From: an uncultured Clostridia bacterium | Lineage (GTDB): Bacteria; Bacillota; Clostridia; Oscillospirales; CAG-272 | DNA: 5,431 nucleotides | Reading direction: 5' to 3' | Assembly (NCBI GenBank): GCA_947624945.1 | Contig: CANQMJ010000152.1 | Span: 1 to 5,431, forward strand | Shown: positions 1 to 5,424 of the stretch, piece after piece | Layout: every line of letters begins with the position of its first letter | Numbering within the stretch: position 1 is the first letter of the stretch | Notes under the pieces: model-generated | Seen by the model: only the letters and a program-made list of their open reading frames with translations | Databases searched by the model: none | Told to the model about the DNA's origin: nothing | Made by a program: the position numbers and the translations under genes

Positions 1-51
1 TTTGACTGCCCTTGCGACAGTCTTCTTTGTCATGCACTTTTTTCTCTTCGG

Positions 52-1107
52 CTATTGTGCTTTTGTTTCAAACTTGCCGCCTCCTTCGCCTCCTACTCCG
101 GCGAATGCCTTTTCAATTTCATCTATCCACAAGACACAGGGGCTGATCGCTTCCGACAGCTTCAGCGCTCTCCGCATATTGTCTTCTGATTCGCCGACAT
201 ACTTTCCAAGCAGTCTGCCTACATCGAGACGAACGAGAGGGATCTCGAACAAACTGGCCGTTGCCTTTGCTGTCAGACTCTTACCGCATCCTGGCATACC
301 GATGATCATAATGCCCTTGGGAACATCAACGCCGAATTTGATAGCTTTATCTAAGCTGGCAAACACTTTTGCTTTCCTTGTAAGCCACTTTTTAAGATTT
401 TCCAATCCGCCGATATCGTCGATCGTTTCGGTAAAGTTTACGATCTCAAGCATACCGGATTTTTTGATAAACTGCTCTTTCTCTCTGAGGATCAAAAGCT
501 TGTCGTTTTTATCGATAGACCCGCCATCCTGATATGCCAGATTTAAGATCTGCTTTATTTGAAACTCATTAAGGCCTTTAAATGAGAGTGCGATCTCACT
601 TATGACATCTTCCTCCACATTAATATTCAAATCATCGATAAAATCATAGATGAGCTCGCGGATCTCTTCGACCGTTGGAAGCGGAATATCAAATATTGTT
701 ATGTAATTTTCCAGCTCACGTGGAATGACCGTTATCTCGGAAACGATTATGATCGTTTCATGGTAGTTGTCATTATAGAGATTATTCTCCGCTATCTTCT
801 TCAAAAGAGCAATTATTTTTGGATCGTTCAGCTCGCCATGGACGTCCTTAAGTACAATGAAAGTCTCATTTTCAAACCCGTCGTCCATTGTTAGTCTCAG
901 AAAACCTTCTAAATTACACTCTCTCATGGGACTTTTCGTTTGAAAATCCACAAGACCCAGAGCATTGTTGAACTCTACACATTTTGCAGCTTCTCCGACT
1001 TTGGCGATAGCTTCGTCAATTACATGAAAATCAAAATGATTTATATAAATGATCGGACGAAGCGCATCGATGTATGAGGCCAACATGTTGACCGTATTTG
1101 ACTTCAT
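52..1107 (-). CDS. AAA+ ATPase, Ycf46-like, truncated after Walker B
   Basis: 351 residues. Residues 1-215 match the N-terminal region of Ycf46-type bacterial and plastid AAA+ ATPases; the phrase around 205-232 (REKEQFIKKSGMLEIV, then DDIGGL) is typical of the linker into the ATPase core. Walker A is GMPGCGKS at 270-277 and Walker B is CVLWIDE at 324-330, followed by the glycine-rich loop GVGGEGGG at 337-344. In full-length relatives (about 500 residues) this loop leads into sensor 1, the arginine finger and the small lid domain. Here seven unrelated residues and a TAG follow, so nucleotide may bind but normal hydrolysis and ring function are doubtful. None of the three frames in the remaining 51 bases restores the expected core. 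ATG at 1107 has GGAGG at 1115-1119, inside the end of the upstream gene, with a 2-base gap, so the two are probably translationally coupled. Substrate unknown. The truncation may be real decay, a rearrangement or an assembly error. Confidence 0.85.
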   Translation of the reverse strand: MKSNTVNMLASYIDALRPIIYINHFDFHVIDEAIAKVGEAAKCVEFNNALGLVDFQTKSPMRECNLEGFLRLTMDDGFENETFIVLKDVHGELNDPKIIALLKKIAENNLYNDNYHETIIIVSEITVIPRELENYITIFDIPLPTVEEIRELIYDFIDDLNINVEEDVISEIALSFKGLNEFQIKQILNLAYQDGGSIDKNDKLLILREKEQFIKKSGMLEIVNFTETIDDIGGLENLKKWLTRKAKVFASLDKAIKFGVDVPKGIMIIGMPGCGKSLTAKATASLFEIPLVRLDVGRLLGKYVGESEDNMRRALKLSEAISPCVLWIDEIEKAFAGVGGEGGGKFETKAQ

Positions 1108-1109
1108 CG

Positions 1110-2126
1110 TTATACCTCCATATAACGCAGCGTGTGCGTATCGTTATTGCTCTCATAGTCGATACCGTCAATAATAACAAATTTGTTCCGCACGTCGGCA
1201 CTTTTCAGATCGCCGCCGGAAAGACCGGCCGGACGTACATAGTCTCCTTCGTCCATACTTATTATCATAAAACGTTTGCCCTTTGGCTCAAGATCCTTCC
1301 AATAATTGTTGGTCTTCCCCGAAAATTTCATGAGATTTTCTCCCAAATTATTTTCAAAACTTGGATCCTTAATCAACTGGCAGATGAGTGAGTACATTGC
1401 GTTTTTGTCGGCGTTATCATCGGGATCACCGTCAGTGGCGAGACCTAATGCGATATTTGTTGCGGCATTTGCTGCGGCATATACAGTTCTAGATTTTTGA
1501 GTTGTGCTGTCTGTAACTGTGCCAATAACTGTGCCTAAATCGGAGGAAATACTTTCTTTTTTTGGAAGATAGTAATCCCGTGACTTTTCATTCATAAGGA
1601 GACACATAACAGCCAAATATGATTTTTTGCGAAAAGTATGAAACAGCCTTCTGTGATCATATTTCAACATGATCGCGTAATTTGAAACTATTTCGGAAAT
1701 ATTTGCTTTGACCACGGCTGCTTCATTAGGATGTGCAAGGATATCGTCCACGAGCTGACGATATCCGACTTCATAATCGTCAATTATATGGTCGGTATTA
1801 TATTTTTCCTTGTCATAGATATCATAAAGCTCTTTACGTTCGTCTTGGTATCTGAGGATCCTGATTCCCTCCTCCACTTTCTTCTTGTCGGTTTCTACGC
1901 CGAAAATACGGATGAGCTCCCCTATGATCTCCATCGGTTCCTTGCTTTTAATGGAATATACAGCCTCCAGCTCTTTTTCATATCCTCGCACCCTGAGCCA
2001 ACGATGCAGCAATTGGCTGTTATAATAATTTAAAACGTCTTCGATTGAAAAATTGTTCTGCAGGTCCTCGATAGTGCGAACAGGTTGATTGTCGCAAATA
2101 AGGTTGAATTTGATCGTTTTTGCCAT
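1110..2126 (-). CDS. Uncharacterised 338-residue protein paired with AAA+ ATPase
   Basis: 338 residues, no domain I can name with confidence. Four regions are visible. Residues 1-55 form a short module (FNLICDNQPVRTIEDLQ, then a helix FSIEDVLNYY and HRWLRVRGYEKELEAV) that resembles a small helical module I recall at the start of other uncharacterised bacterial proteins. Residues 60-185 are charged and helical. Residues 195-245 are Ala/Gly/Thr/Asp-rich, perhaps a flexible linker. The tail (286-338) looks like a compact beta-rich domain containing MDEGDYVRPAGLSGGD and NKFVIIDGIDY. There is no signal peptide or clear membrane segment, so it is probably cytoplasmic. The start at 2126 is chosen over an in-frame ATG at 2171 because AGGAGG sits 8 bases before it. 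Its 2-base spacing to the ATPase gene suggests the products work together, for example as adaptor or substrate and motor; this is inference. Confidence 0.85.
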   Translation of the reverse strand: MAKTIKFNLICDNQPVRTIEDLQNNFSIEDVLNYYNSQLLHRWLRVRGYEKELEAVYSIKSKEPMEIIGELIRIFGVETDKKKVEEGIRILRYQDERKELYDIYDKEKYNTDHIIDDYEVGYRQLVDDILAHPNEAAVVKANISEIVSNYAIMLKYDHRRLFHTFRKKSYLAVMCLLMNEKSRDYYLPKKESISSDLGTVIGTVTDSTTQKSRTVYAAANAATNIALGLATDGDPDDNADKNAMYSLICQLIKDPSFENNLGENLMKFSGKTNNYWKDLEPKGKRFMIISMDEGDYVRPAGLSGGDLKSADVRNKFVIIDGIDYESNNDTHTLRYMEV

Positions 2127-2134
2127 TTTTTTAT

Positions 2135-2140
2135 CCTCCT
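2135..2140 (-). promoter_or_regulatory. Ribosome binding site deciding the 2126 start
   Basis: AGGAGG on the minus strand, 8 bases before the ATG at 2126. It rules out the longer reading from 2171, whose first 15 residues would overlap this site. Confidence 0.85.
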
Positions 2141-2213
2141 TGTAATGACAGAAAAAGTTTAAGCCGCACATTGTATTTATCGGAACGTGTGCGATTGCTT
2201 TTGAATTTAAATA

Positions 2214-2243
2214 ATTATGATCACATTTTTTATTTCAAAACAA
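2214..2243 (-). promoter_or_regulatory. Possible internal promoter for the 2126-52 gene pair
   Basis: On the minus strand TTGTTT (2243-2238) and CATAAT (2219-2214) lie 18 bases apart in AT-rich DNA, leaving a leader of about 80 bases before the gene at 2126. Both boxes depart from consensus, so the call is tentative. Read-through from the WYL gene is the alternative, since no terminator is seen between them. Confidence 0.35.
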
Positions 2244-2280
2244 CAAACTAAAATCCGAGTCAACGTGTTTGATTACAGCA

Positions 2281-3294
2281 TTAACTGTAAAGCTCTCCCT
2301 CTTTCCCGATCTCCGTTCTCATCTCGTCAACGAGCTCCTTCGGCTCGAGCACCTTCACAAAGCTGCCCTGACTGCGCAGCCACATGCCGATGCCGCGGCC
2401 GAACACCTCGGCTGCGATCGTGTAAACGCCGTCGTCCTCGTCCGTGATCTGCGCCGTCGGCAGCCTGTCGAGGATAGCATCGACGTCGGCGCCGGAATAC
2501 GTGAAGCGCACCTTTTGCAGCCTGCCGCCGTACATGAACTGTATCCGTTTGCGGAATTCGCCCTCCTCGAATCTGTCACGGTAGGGAATGTTGAACTTTT
2601 CGTCGAGCACGCGAAGCGCCTTGATGCGGTCAACGCGGTATATGGTCGGGAACGAATCGTTGATTACATCAAAATCTTGTCTCACCTCTTCGTCGTCGAT
2701 GAAGGCGGCGAGGTAAAAGTAATACTCCGAAAACATGATCGCGACAGGCTTCAGCTTGCGCGTGACGACGCTTCTGTCCTTCGTCCGGGTATAGTCGATC
2801 TCGATATATCGGTAATTCCTGACGGCTTGTCCGATGCTCCACAGCGTGCCTATGAACGGCGTTTTATGCCGCGGCTCGACGTAGTGGAACGATTCGTCAA
2901 GTATCAGATCGGTGACGAGCTTGCGCTCGCTCTTCGGCACGCAGCCGTTTATCAGCCTGCGCAGCACGCCCGTCATCTCTTCCTTCGTGAACGCACGGCT
3001 GTCGAGCAGAATTTTGCATATCGCAAGTATCTCACTGTTCGTGAGCTTCATTATGTTTGTATCTTCGAGGCGGTAACCTTTTTCTTTTCGGTCGTATACT
3101 ATCGTCGTGTAGAGCCCCGTTTCCTCATAATGCCTCTCGAGGTACTCCCTGATATCGTCGATATCGCGCCGTATGCTGCGTTCGTCGACACCGTAACGCA
3201 TTGCTTCGTCCGCTTTTCTGACCGTATTCCCGTTCATCAGACGTGTGTAAATGCCGAGCACGCGCTCGATCTTGTCTTTCCTTGTATCATCCAT
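2281..3294 (-). CDS. WYL-domain transcription regulator (HTH-WYL-WCX)
   Basis: 337 residues, the usual length for this family. Residues 5-60 form a DeoR/HTH_11-like winged helix-turn-helix with recognition segment VDERSIRRDIDDIREYL. The WYL domain lies at about 145-230, with the signature present as FYL (193-195) in YYFYLAAF and closed by IYRVDRI (218-224). The C-terminal WCX region (about 261-328) contains VEVFG-like AAEVFGRGIGMWL. Family members are cytoplasmic DNA-binding proteins that often sense a nucleotide or nucleic-acid ligand, and many control phage-defence or DNA-damage genes. ATG at 3294 has GGAGGT at 3304-3309, 9 bases upstream. It is read in the same direction as the two genes downstream, 154 bases away, and may control them and itself. 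Its codons are clearly GC-richer than those of that pair, which argues for different origins. The family call is solid; the target genes are inferred. Confidence 0.93.
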   Translation of the reverse strand: MDDTRKDKIERVLGIYTRLMNGNTVRKADEAMRYGVDERSIRRDIDDIREYLERHYEETGLYTTIVYDRKEKGYRLEDTNIMKLTNSEILAICKILLDSRAFTKEEMTGVLRRLINGCVPKSERKLVTDLILDESFHYVEPRHKTPFIGTLWSIGQAVRNYRYIEIDYTRTKDRSVVTRKLKPVAIMFSEYYFYLAAFIDDEEVRQDFDVINDSFPTIYRVDRIKALRVLDEKFNIPYRDRFEEGEFRKRIQFMYGGRLQKVRFTYSGADVDAILDRLPTAQITDEDDGVYTIAAEVFGRGIGMWLRSQGSFVKVLEPKELVDEMRTEIGKEGELYS

Positions 3295-3340
3295 ATCACA
3301 TCGACCTCCGCAGTATGATATGATTATACTCGCGCAGCAT

Positions 3341-3353
3341 GACAGATACTGTC
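3341..3353. promoter_or_regulatory. GACA-N5-TGTC dyad in WYL leader
   Basis: Perfect inverted repeat with 5-base arms, GACAG and CTGTC, around ATA. It sits in the untranslated leader of the WYL gene, roughly 70 bases downstream of the predicted start point. It is a possible operator, as similar dyads occur at 3442-3453 and 4083-4095. Confidence 0.35.
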
Positions 3354-3426
3354 CGTCTGAGAAATATTGAGAGATTTTATGCGTTTTTCCATGATTTTTG
3401 TAAATTGAGACGAATTATTCTGTTCA

Positions 3427-3455
3427 ATTATACTTCTTTTCGACAAAAATGTCAA
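3427..3455 (-). promoter_or_regulatory. Consensus sigma-A promoter of the WYL gene
   Basis: On the minus strand a perfect TTGACA (3455-3450) is followed after exactly 17 bases by a perfect TATAAT (3432-3427). Transcription should start near 3420, giving a leader of about 125 bases. A GACA-AAAA-TGTC dyad (3442-3453) overlaps the -35 box and spacer, as expected for a repressor site on an otherwise very strong promoter. Confidence 0.88.
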
Positions 3456-3544
3456 TATAGTTTATCGAGTTATAACGCTTAAGATGTAACTAATATTCCT
3501 TTAGATGCATACACACGCAGCGTCTCTTCGACAGCGTTTGCATA

Positions 3545-3572
3545 GAAAAAGCGCCGCACATAGTGCGGCGCT
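3545..3572 (-). terminator. Intrinsic terminator of the xre gene
   Basis: Perfect 10-base-pair GC-rich stem (AGCGCCGCAC at 3550-3559 against GTGCGGCGCT at 3563-3572) with a 3-base loop, followed on the minus strand by TTTTTC. It begins 4 bases after the xre stop codon at 3577, so it terminates that gene and insulates the WYL promoter from it. Confidence 0.93.
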
Positions 3573-3576
3573 GCTG

Positions 3577-3897
3577 TTATTTTGCAAGCAGTGCGTCAAC
3601 GAGCATTTCGACGAGACACTGCTCCTGCGACGTCAGCCTCGATACCTTCGCCGTGATCGCGGACATATCAGACTCCGTCTTTTTCCCAGTCAGGATGTAG
3701 TCGGCGCTCACCTCGAGTATGCGGCAAAGCTTGATAAGATTTTCCGGTCGGATCGCCTTTTTGCCGAGCTCGAGGTTCGATATCATCTGCACGGAAACGT
3801 CCATGCGCTCCGATACCTGCTCCTGCGTCAGTCCGAGCTCCCGGCGTCTCTGACATGTGCGGACACCGATATCCCTCAGTAATTTTTCGTCTCCCAT
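3577..3897 (-). CDS. Xre/Cro-CI family HTH transcription regulator
   Basis: 106 residues. A classical HTH_3 domain spans about 8-66: IGVRTCQRRRELGLTQEQVS, recognition segment SVQMISNLELGKK (35-47), then NLIKLCRILEVSADYIL. The C-terminal 40 residues (SRLTSQEQCLVEMLVDALL) look helical and may mediate dimerisation. There is no protease or metal-binding module, so it is a small stand-alone repressor type. ATG at 3897 has AAGGAAG at 3906-3912, 8 bases upstream. It is transcribed divergently from the acidic-protein gene at 4174 and has its own terminator. The arrangement resembles a regulator controlling itself and its divergent neighbour; repeats at both promoters support this. The family is certain, the target inferred. 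Confidence 0.94.
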   Translation of the reverse strand: MGDEKLLRDIGVRTCQRRRELGLTQEQVSERMDVSVQMISNLELGKKAIRPENLIKLCRILEVSADYILTGKKTESDMSAITAKVSRLTSQEQCLVEMLVDALLAK

Positions 3898-3924
3898 GCG
3901 GACCGCTTCCTTGTTCTTTCCTTA

Positions 3925-3940
3925 ATAATATATTATACGA
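3925..3940. repeat. Putative Xre operator, copy 1
   Basis: ATAATATATTATACGA, read on the plus strand. It lies just downstream of the xre -10 box, over its likely start point. Copy 2 at 4008-4020 is the same sequence with three bases fewer. Confidence 0.45.
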
Positions 3941-3944
3941 AATC

Positions 3945-3972
3945 ATTATATGTCATATTCGGTCGCGGGCAA
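3945..3972 (-). promoter_or_regulatory. Promoter of the xre gene
   Basis: On the minus strand TTGCCC (3972-3967), a 16-base spacer and a perfect TATAAT (3950-3945). Start expected near 3938, with a leader of about 40 bases. A second TATAAT at 3937-3932 lacks a good -35 box. Confidence 0.65.
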
Positions 3973-3983
3973 TAACTTATGGA

Positions 3984-4012
3984 TTGACAATATTATTTCA
4001 TAGATGTATAAT
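3984..4012 (+). promoter_or_regulatory. Consensus sigma-A promoter P1 of the acidic-protein gene
   Basis: Perfect TTGACA (3984-3989), 17-base spacer and perfect TATAAT (4007-4012). Predicted start is near 4019, leaving a leader of about 155 bases. Only 11 bases separate its -35 box from that of the divergent xre promoter. A promoter this strong would normally need repression; repeat copy 2 overlaps its -10 box. Confidence 0.9.
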
Positions 4013-4020
4013 ATATACGA
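4008..4020. repeat. Putative Xre operator, copy 2
   Basis: ATAATATATACGA, overlapping the -10 box and start point of P1. It matches copy 1 (3925-3940) apart from a 3-base deletion. A protein bound here would block RNA polymerase. Confidence 0.45.
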
Positions 4021-4058
4021 AAAATCTTTGATTTGCAACATTTTTCAAATGCGTCAAA

Positions 4059-4113
4059 ATTCTGAAAAAAATTTTTGAAACGGACATGTTCTGTCATTCT
4101 TCGCTGATATAAT
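4059..4113 (+). promoter_or_regulatory. Second promoter P2 with extended -10 and A/T-tract
   Basis: TGATATAAT at 4105-4113 is a perfect extended -10 element (TG-N-TATAAT). No good -35 box stands 17 bases upstream, but the A-tract/T-tract stretch at about 4064-4076 falls where an UP element would. Start expected near 4120, giving a leader of about 54 bases for the gene at 4174. The GACA-N5-TGTC dyad (4083-4095) lies in its -35 region. Confidence 0.5.
4083..4095. promoter_or_regulatory. GACA-N5-TGTC dyad upstream of the acidic-protein gene
   Basis: GACA and TGTC arms around TGTTC, the same spacing as the dyad in the WYL leader (3341-3353). It overlaps the -35 region of P2 and lies downstream of P1, so a bound protein could affect both. 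Confidence 0.35.
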
Positions 4114-4117
4114 GGCG

Positions 4118-4177
4118 ATGAAAATAAAAAAGCGCCGAATGGCGCGGATAATATTAAAAAGGAGTAAAGAACCATGA
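4118..4177 (+). CDS. Possible 19-residue basic leader peptide
   Basis: ATG at 4118 opens MKIKKRRMARIILKRSKEP, ending in TGA at 4175-4177, which overlaps the ATG of the next gene (ATGA). The peptide carries ten Lys/Arg and one Glu. There is no good ribosome binding site in front of it, and P2 would start almost on its ATG. The layout would suit translational coupling, but in AT-rich DNA such a short frame can arise by chance. Confidence 0.2.
   Translation: MKIKKRRMARIILKRSKEP
4122..4145 (-). terminator. Terminator-like hairpin facing the minus strand
   Basis: GCGCC (4132-4136) and GGCGC (4141-4145) around GAAT. Read on the minus strand it is followed by TTTTTTATTTT, an intrinsic-terminator layout, although the stem is only 5 base pairs. 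It would stop antisense transcription from within the acidic-protein gene before it reaches xre. On the plus strand it lies in the leader with no T-tract after it. Confidence 0.4.
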
Positions 4178-5088
4178 ATGAAAATGAAATGATGCAGCTG
4201 ACGCCGGATATGGCTCGCGAGGTGCGCAGCTTTGTCGACGACATGATCGAATGTGTCGACGATTTTATCGACAAGCTCGACGAAAACTATACCGACGTCG
4301 AGTTTGATACTCTCTATGACGGCGAGGTCGAAACGCTCAGCGCATGCGACTACGGCGACGGCGAGTATGTGTATCCCACCAAAGCAAAGGCAAAGGTCGC
4401 GTGCAAAAACGCCGTTGTGTCGGCGGTAAACGACATTCTCGCCGATTACAAGCGTTCGGTTCGAAATGTCATAGCCGAGAGCGGCGACGAGTTCAGAGAC
4501 GGGATCAGGAACGATTTCATCAAGTTTTGCCGTGTGTTCAACGATTCGTTCGACGAATACATGGGTCTTTATTGCAGCGGGAAGTCAAAAGAATATGTTG
4601 CCCTCATGCGGCGCAAAGCCTCGCTTGGCCGCGATAACGTTGAGAACAGTCTGTCCGCGATGGATCTCGATGAAAGGTTCAAGTCGACCGTACGTGAACT
4701 TCTCGATAACGGATCTGCATCATGTTTTGATGTGACCGAGCTTTTCGGGATGTGCGATTATGACGATGACAACGACAGCTACTGCTACAACATCGACGAA
4801 GCGATAGATTCTATAAACGATACGTTCGACAGCTATCTCGACGATACGCGCGAGCAGTTTCAGGAAAAAGTACGGAGCATTTATCTTGACACGATCAAGG
4901 AATATTGCTCCGGCCTAAAGAAGGCGCTTTCGGCTATGCGGGGCAATAATAATCTGTTTGGCCGTACAGCAGATCTTTCTGCTCTCGCCGGCACATCATT
5001 ATTGCTCGGTTTGTTCAACAAAGAGAATGAAAAAAAAGTTATAAATGATCTTTATGACTGTTTAGGCAGTACTAATGACTTCAAATAA
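4174..5088 (+). CDS. Highly acidic 304-residue protein of unknown function
   Basis: I recognise no family. By count the net charge is about -28, with Asp/Glu clusters at 19-57 and 186-224 (for example DYDDDND). It has ten cysteines (27, 58, 77, 119, 134, 184, 194, 204, 245, 296) with no zinc-binding CxxC pair. Most of the chain reads as helical, and 208-255 could be a long helix. Near the C-terminus ALAGTSLLLGLF (270-281) is a short hydrophobic stretch flanked by NNN and a Lys/Glu-rich segment, too short for a sure membrane span. There is no signal peptide. ATG at 4174 has AAGGAG at 4159-4164. It has two promoters, a divergent Xre regulator and its own terminator, so it is a monocistronic regulated gene. 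The acidic surface could suggest DNA mimicry or metal binding, but nothing in the sequence decides this. Confidence 0.88.
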   Translation: MNENEMMQLTPDMAREVRSFVDDMIECVDDFIDKLDENYTDVEFDTLYDGEVETLSACDYGDGEYVYPTKAKAKVACKNAVVSAVNDILADYKRSVRNVIAESGDEFRDGIRNDFIKFCRVFNDSFDEYMGLYCSGKSKEYVALMRRKASLGRDNVENSLSAMDLDERFKSTVRELLDNGSASCFDVTELFGMCDYDDDNDSYCYNIDEAIDSINDTFDSYLDDTREQFQEKVRSIYLDTIKEYCSGLKKALSAMRGNNNLFGRTADLSALAGTSLLLGLFNKENEKKVINDLYDCLGSTNDFK

Positions 5089-5122
5089 AATTTACACATA
5101 TTCCGCCTCTGTCATTGCTGAA

Positions 5123-5146
5123 TCGACTGAGTTATAACAAAGTCGA
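5123..5146. repeat. 24-base near-palindrome after the acidic-protein gene
   Basis: TCGACT (5123-5128) and AGTCGA (5141-5146) flank a perfect 8-base palindrome, GTTATAAC (5131-5138); only two positions on each side are mismatched. The 10-mer GAGTTATAAC also occurs at 3467-3476, just upstream of the WYL -35 box. It looks like a protein-binding site rather than a terminator, since no T-tract follows. Confidence 0.5.
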
Positions 5147-5180
5147 GACAAGATGATTATCATTTGAAACTCTCATTCTT

Positions 5181-5212
5181 AAAGGCTGTTAGGTAACCCC
5201 TAACAGCCTTTT
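5181..5212 (+). terminator. Intrinsic terminator of the acidic-protein gene
   Basis: Perfect 13-base-pair stem (AAAGGCTGTTAGG at 5181-5193 against CCTAACAGCCTTT at 5199-5211) with a 5-base loop, ending in TTTT. It lies about 90 bases after the stop at 5088. The A's on the left arm could allow weak activity in the other direction. Confidence 0.92.
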
Positions 5213-5279
5213 GTATTGCCTGTACCAATGTTTCTTCCGTCAAGATACCGTCTTTGGGTATTGAAGATCCGAAATATTT

Positions 5280-5295
5280 TGCCGATTAATCGGCA
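5280..5295. promoter_or_regulatory. Perfect 16-base palindrome, putative operator
   Basis: TGCCGATTAATCGGCA reads the same on both strands. It lies upstream of the TATA-rich stretch at 5319-5326, where a regulator of the next gene might bind. As RNA it could also form a short hairpin. Confidence 0.5.
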
Positions 5296-5313
5296 TCTGT
5301 AATCACCGTAAAA

Positions 5314-5326
5314 TCGTATATATAAA
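5314..5326. repeat. Possible third Xre-like operator
   Basis: TCGTATATATAAA shares a 10-base core (TCGTATATAT) with the minus strand of copy 2 at 4020-4011. With the following CGA it also forms a TCGT-N8-ACGA dyad (5314-5329). It overlaps the possible -10 region of the next gene. Confidence 0.3.
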
Positions 5327-5357
5327 CGACGGAAAAGCTCGTTTTTTCAACCACATA

Positions 5358-5424
5358 TTATCTCCATGGAGCCCGGAGCGACGCACTCCGGACGAACGAA
5401 AAATCATATTATCCATGGAGGTAA
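5358..5424 (+). promoter_or_regulatory. RNA fold that can hide the next gene's ribosome binding site
   Basis: Bases 5358-5370 can pair with 5412-5424 in a 13-base-pair helix with a single G-U pair; the second strand includes GGAGG at 5417-5421. Inside it, CCGGAG (5373-5378) and CTCCGG (5386-5391) form a second stem. The two strands come from a near-repeat, CATATTATCTCCATGGAG (5354-5371) and the same sequence lacking CT (5405-5420), each centred on a CCATGG palindrome. This may be translational control or two protein sites. Confidence 0.45.
5417..5421 (+). promoter_or_regulatory. Ribosome binding site of a gene starting past the window
   Basis: GGAGG followed by 10 bases to the window edge. 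ATGs at 5366 and 5415 are open to the edge but have no ribosome binding site, so the real start is probably at or just after 5432. Confidence 0.65.

Noticed and set aside
2..532. Plus-strand open frame opposite the AAA+ ATPase gene
   Set aside because: The minus strand encodes Walker A and B motifs here; the plus frame is low-complexity Ser/Pro/Leu sequence with no start signal.
2273..2290. Terminator of the WYL gene
   Set aside because: TTACAG and CTGTAA form a 6-base-pair AT-rich stem around the stop codon, but no T-run follows on the minus strand.
2269..3318. Long plus-strand open frame opposite the WYL gene
   Set aside because: It is the antisense shadow of a clearly recognisable WYL regulator; it has no ribosome binding site and no family resemblance.
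3323..3328. Second WYL promoter using TATAAT on the minus strand
   Set aside because: There is no -35 box at a suitable distance, and the start point would fall almost on the ribosome binding site.
4081..4095. LexA-type SOS box
   Set aside because: GGACATGTTC resembles half-sites of the Gram-positive box, but the spacing between arms is 2 instead of 4 and the outer bases do not fit.
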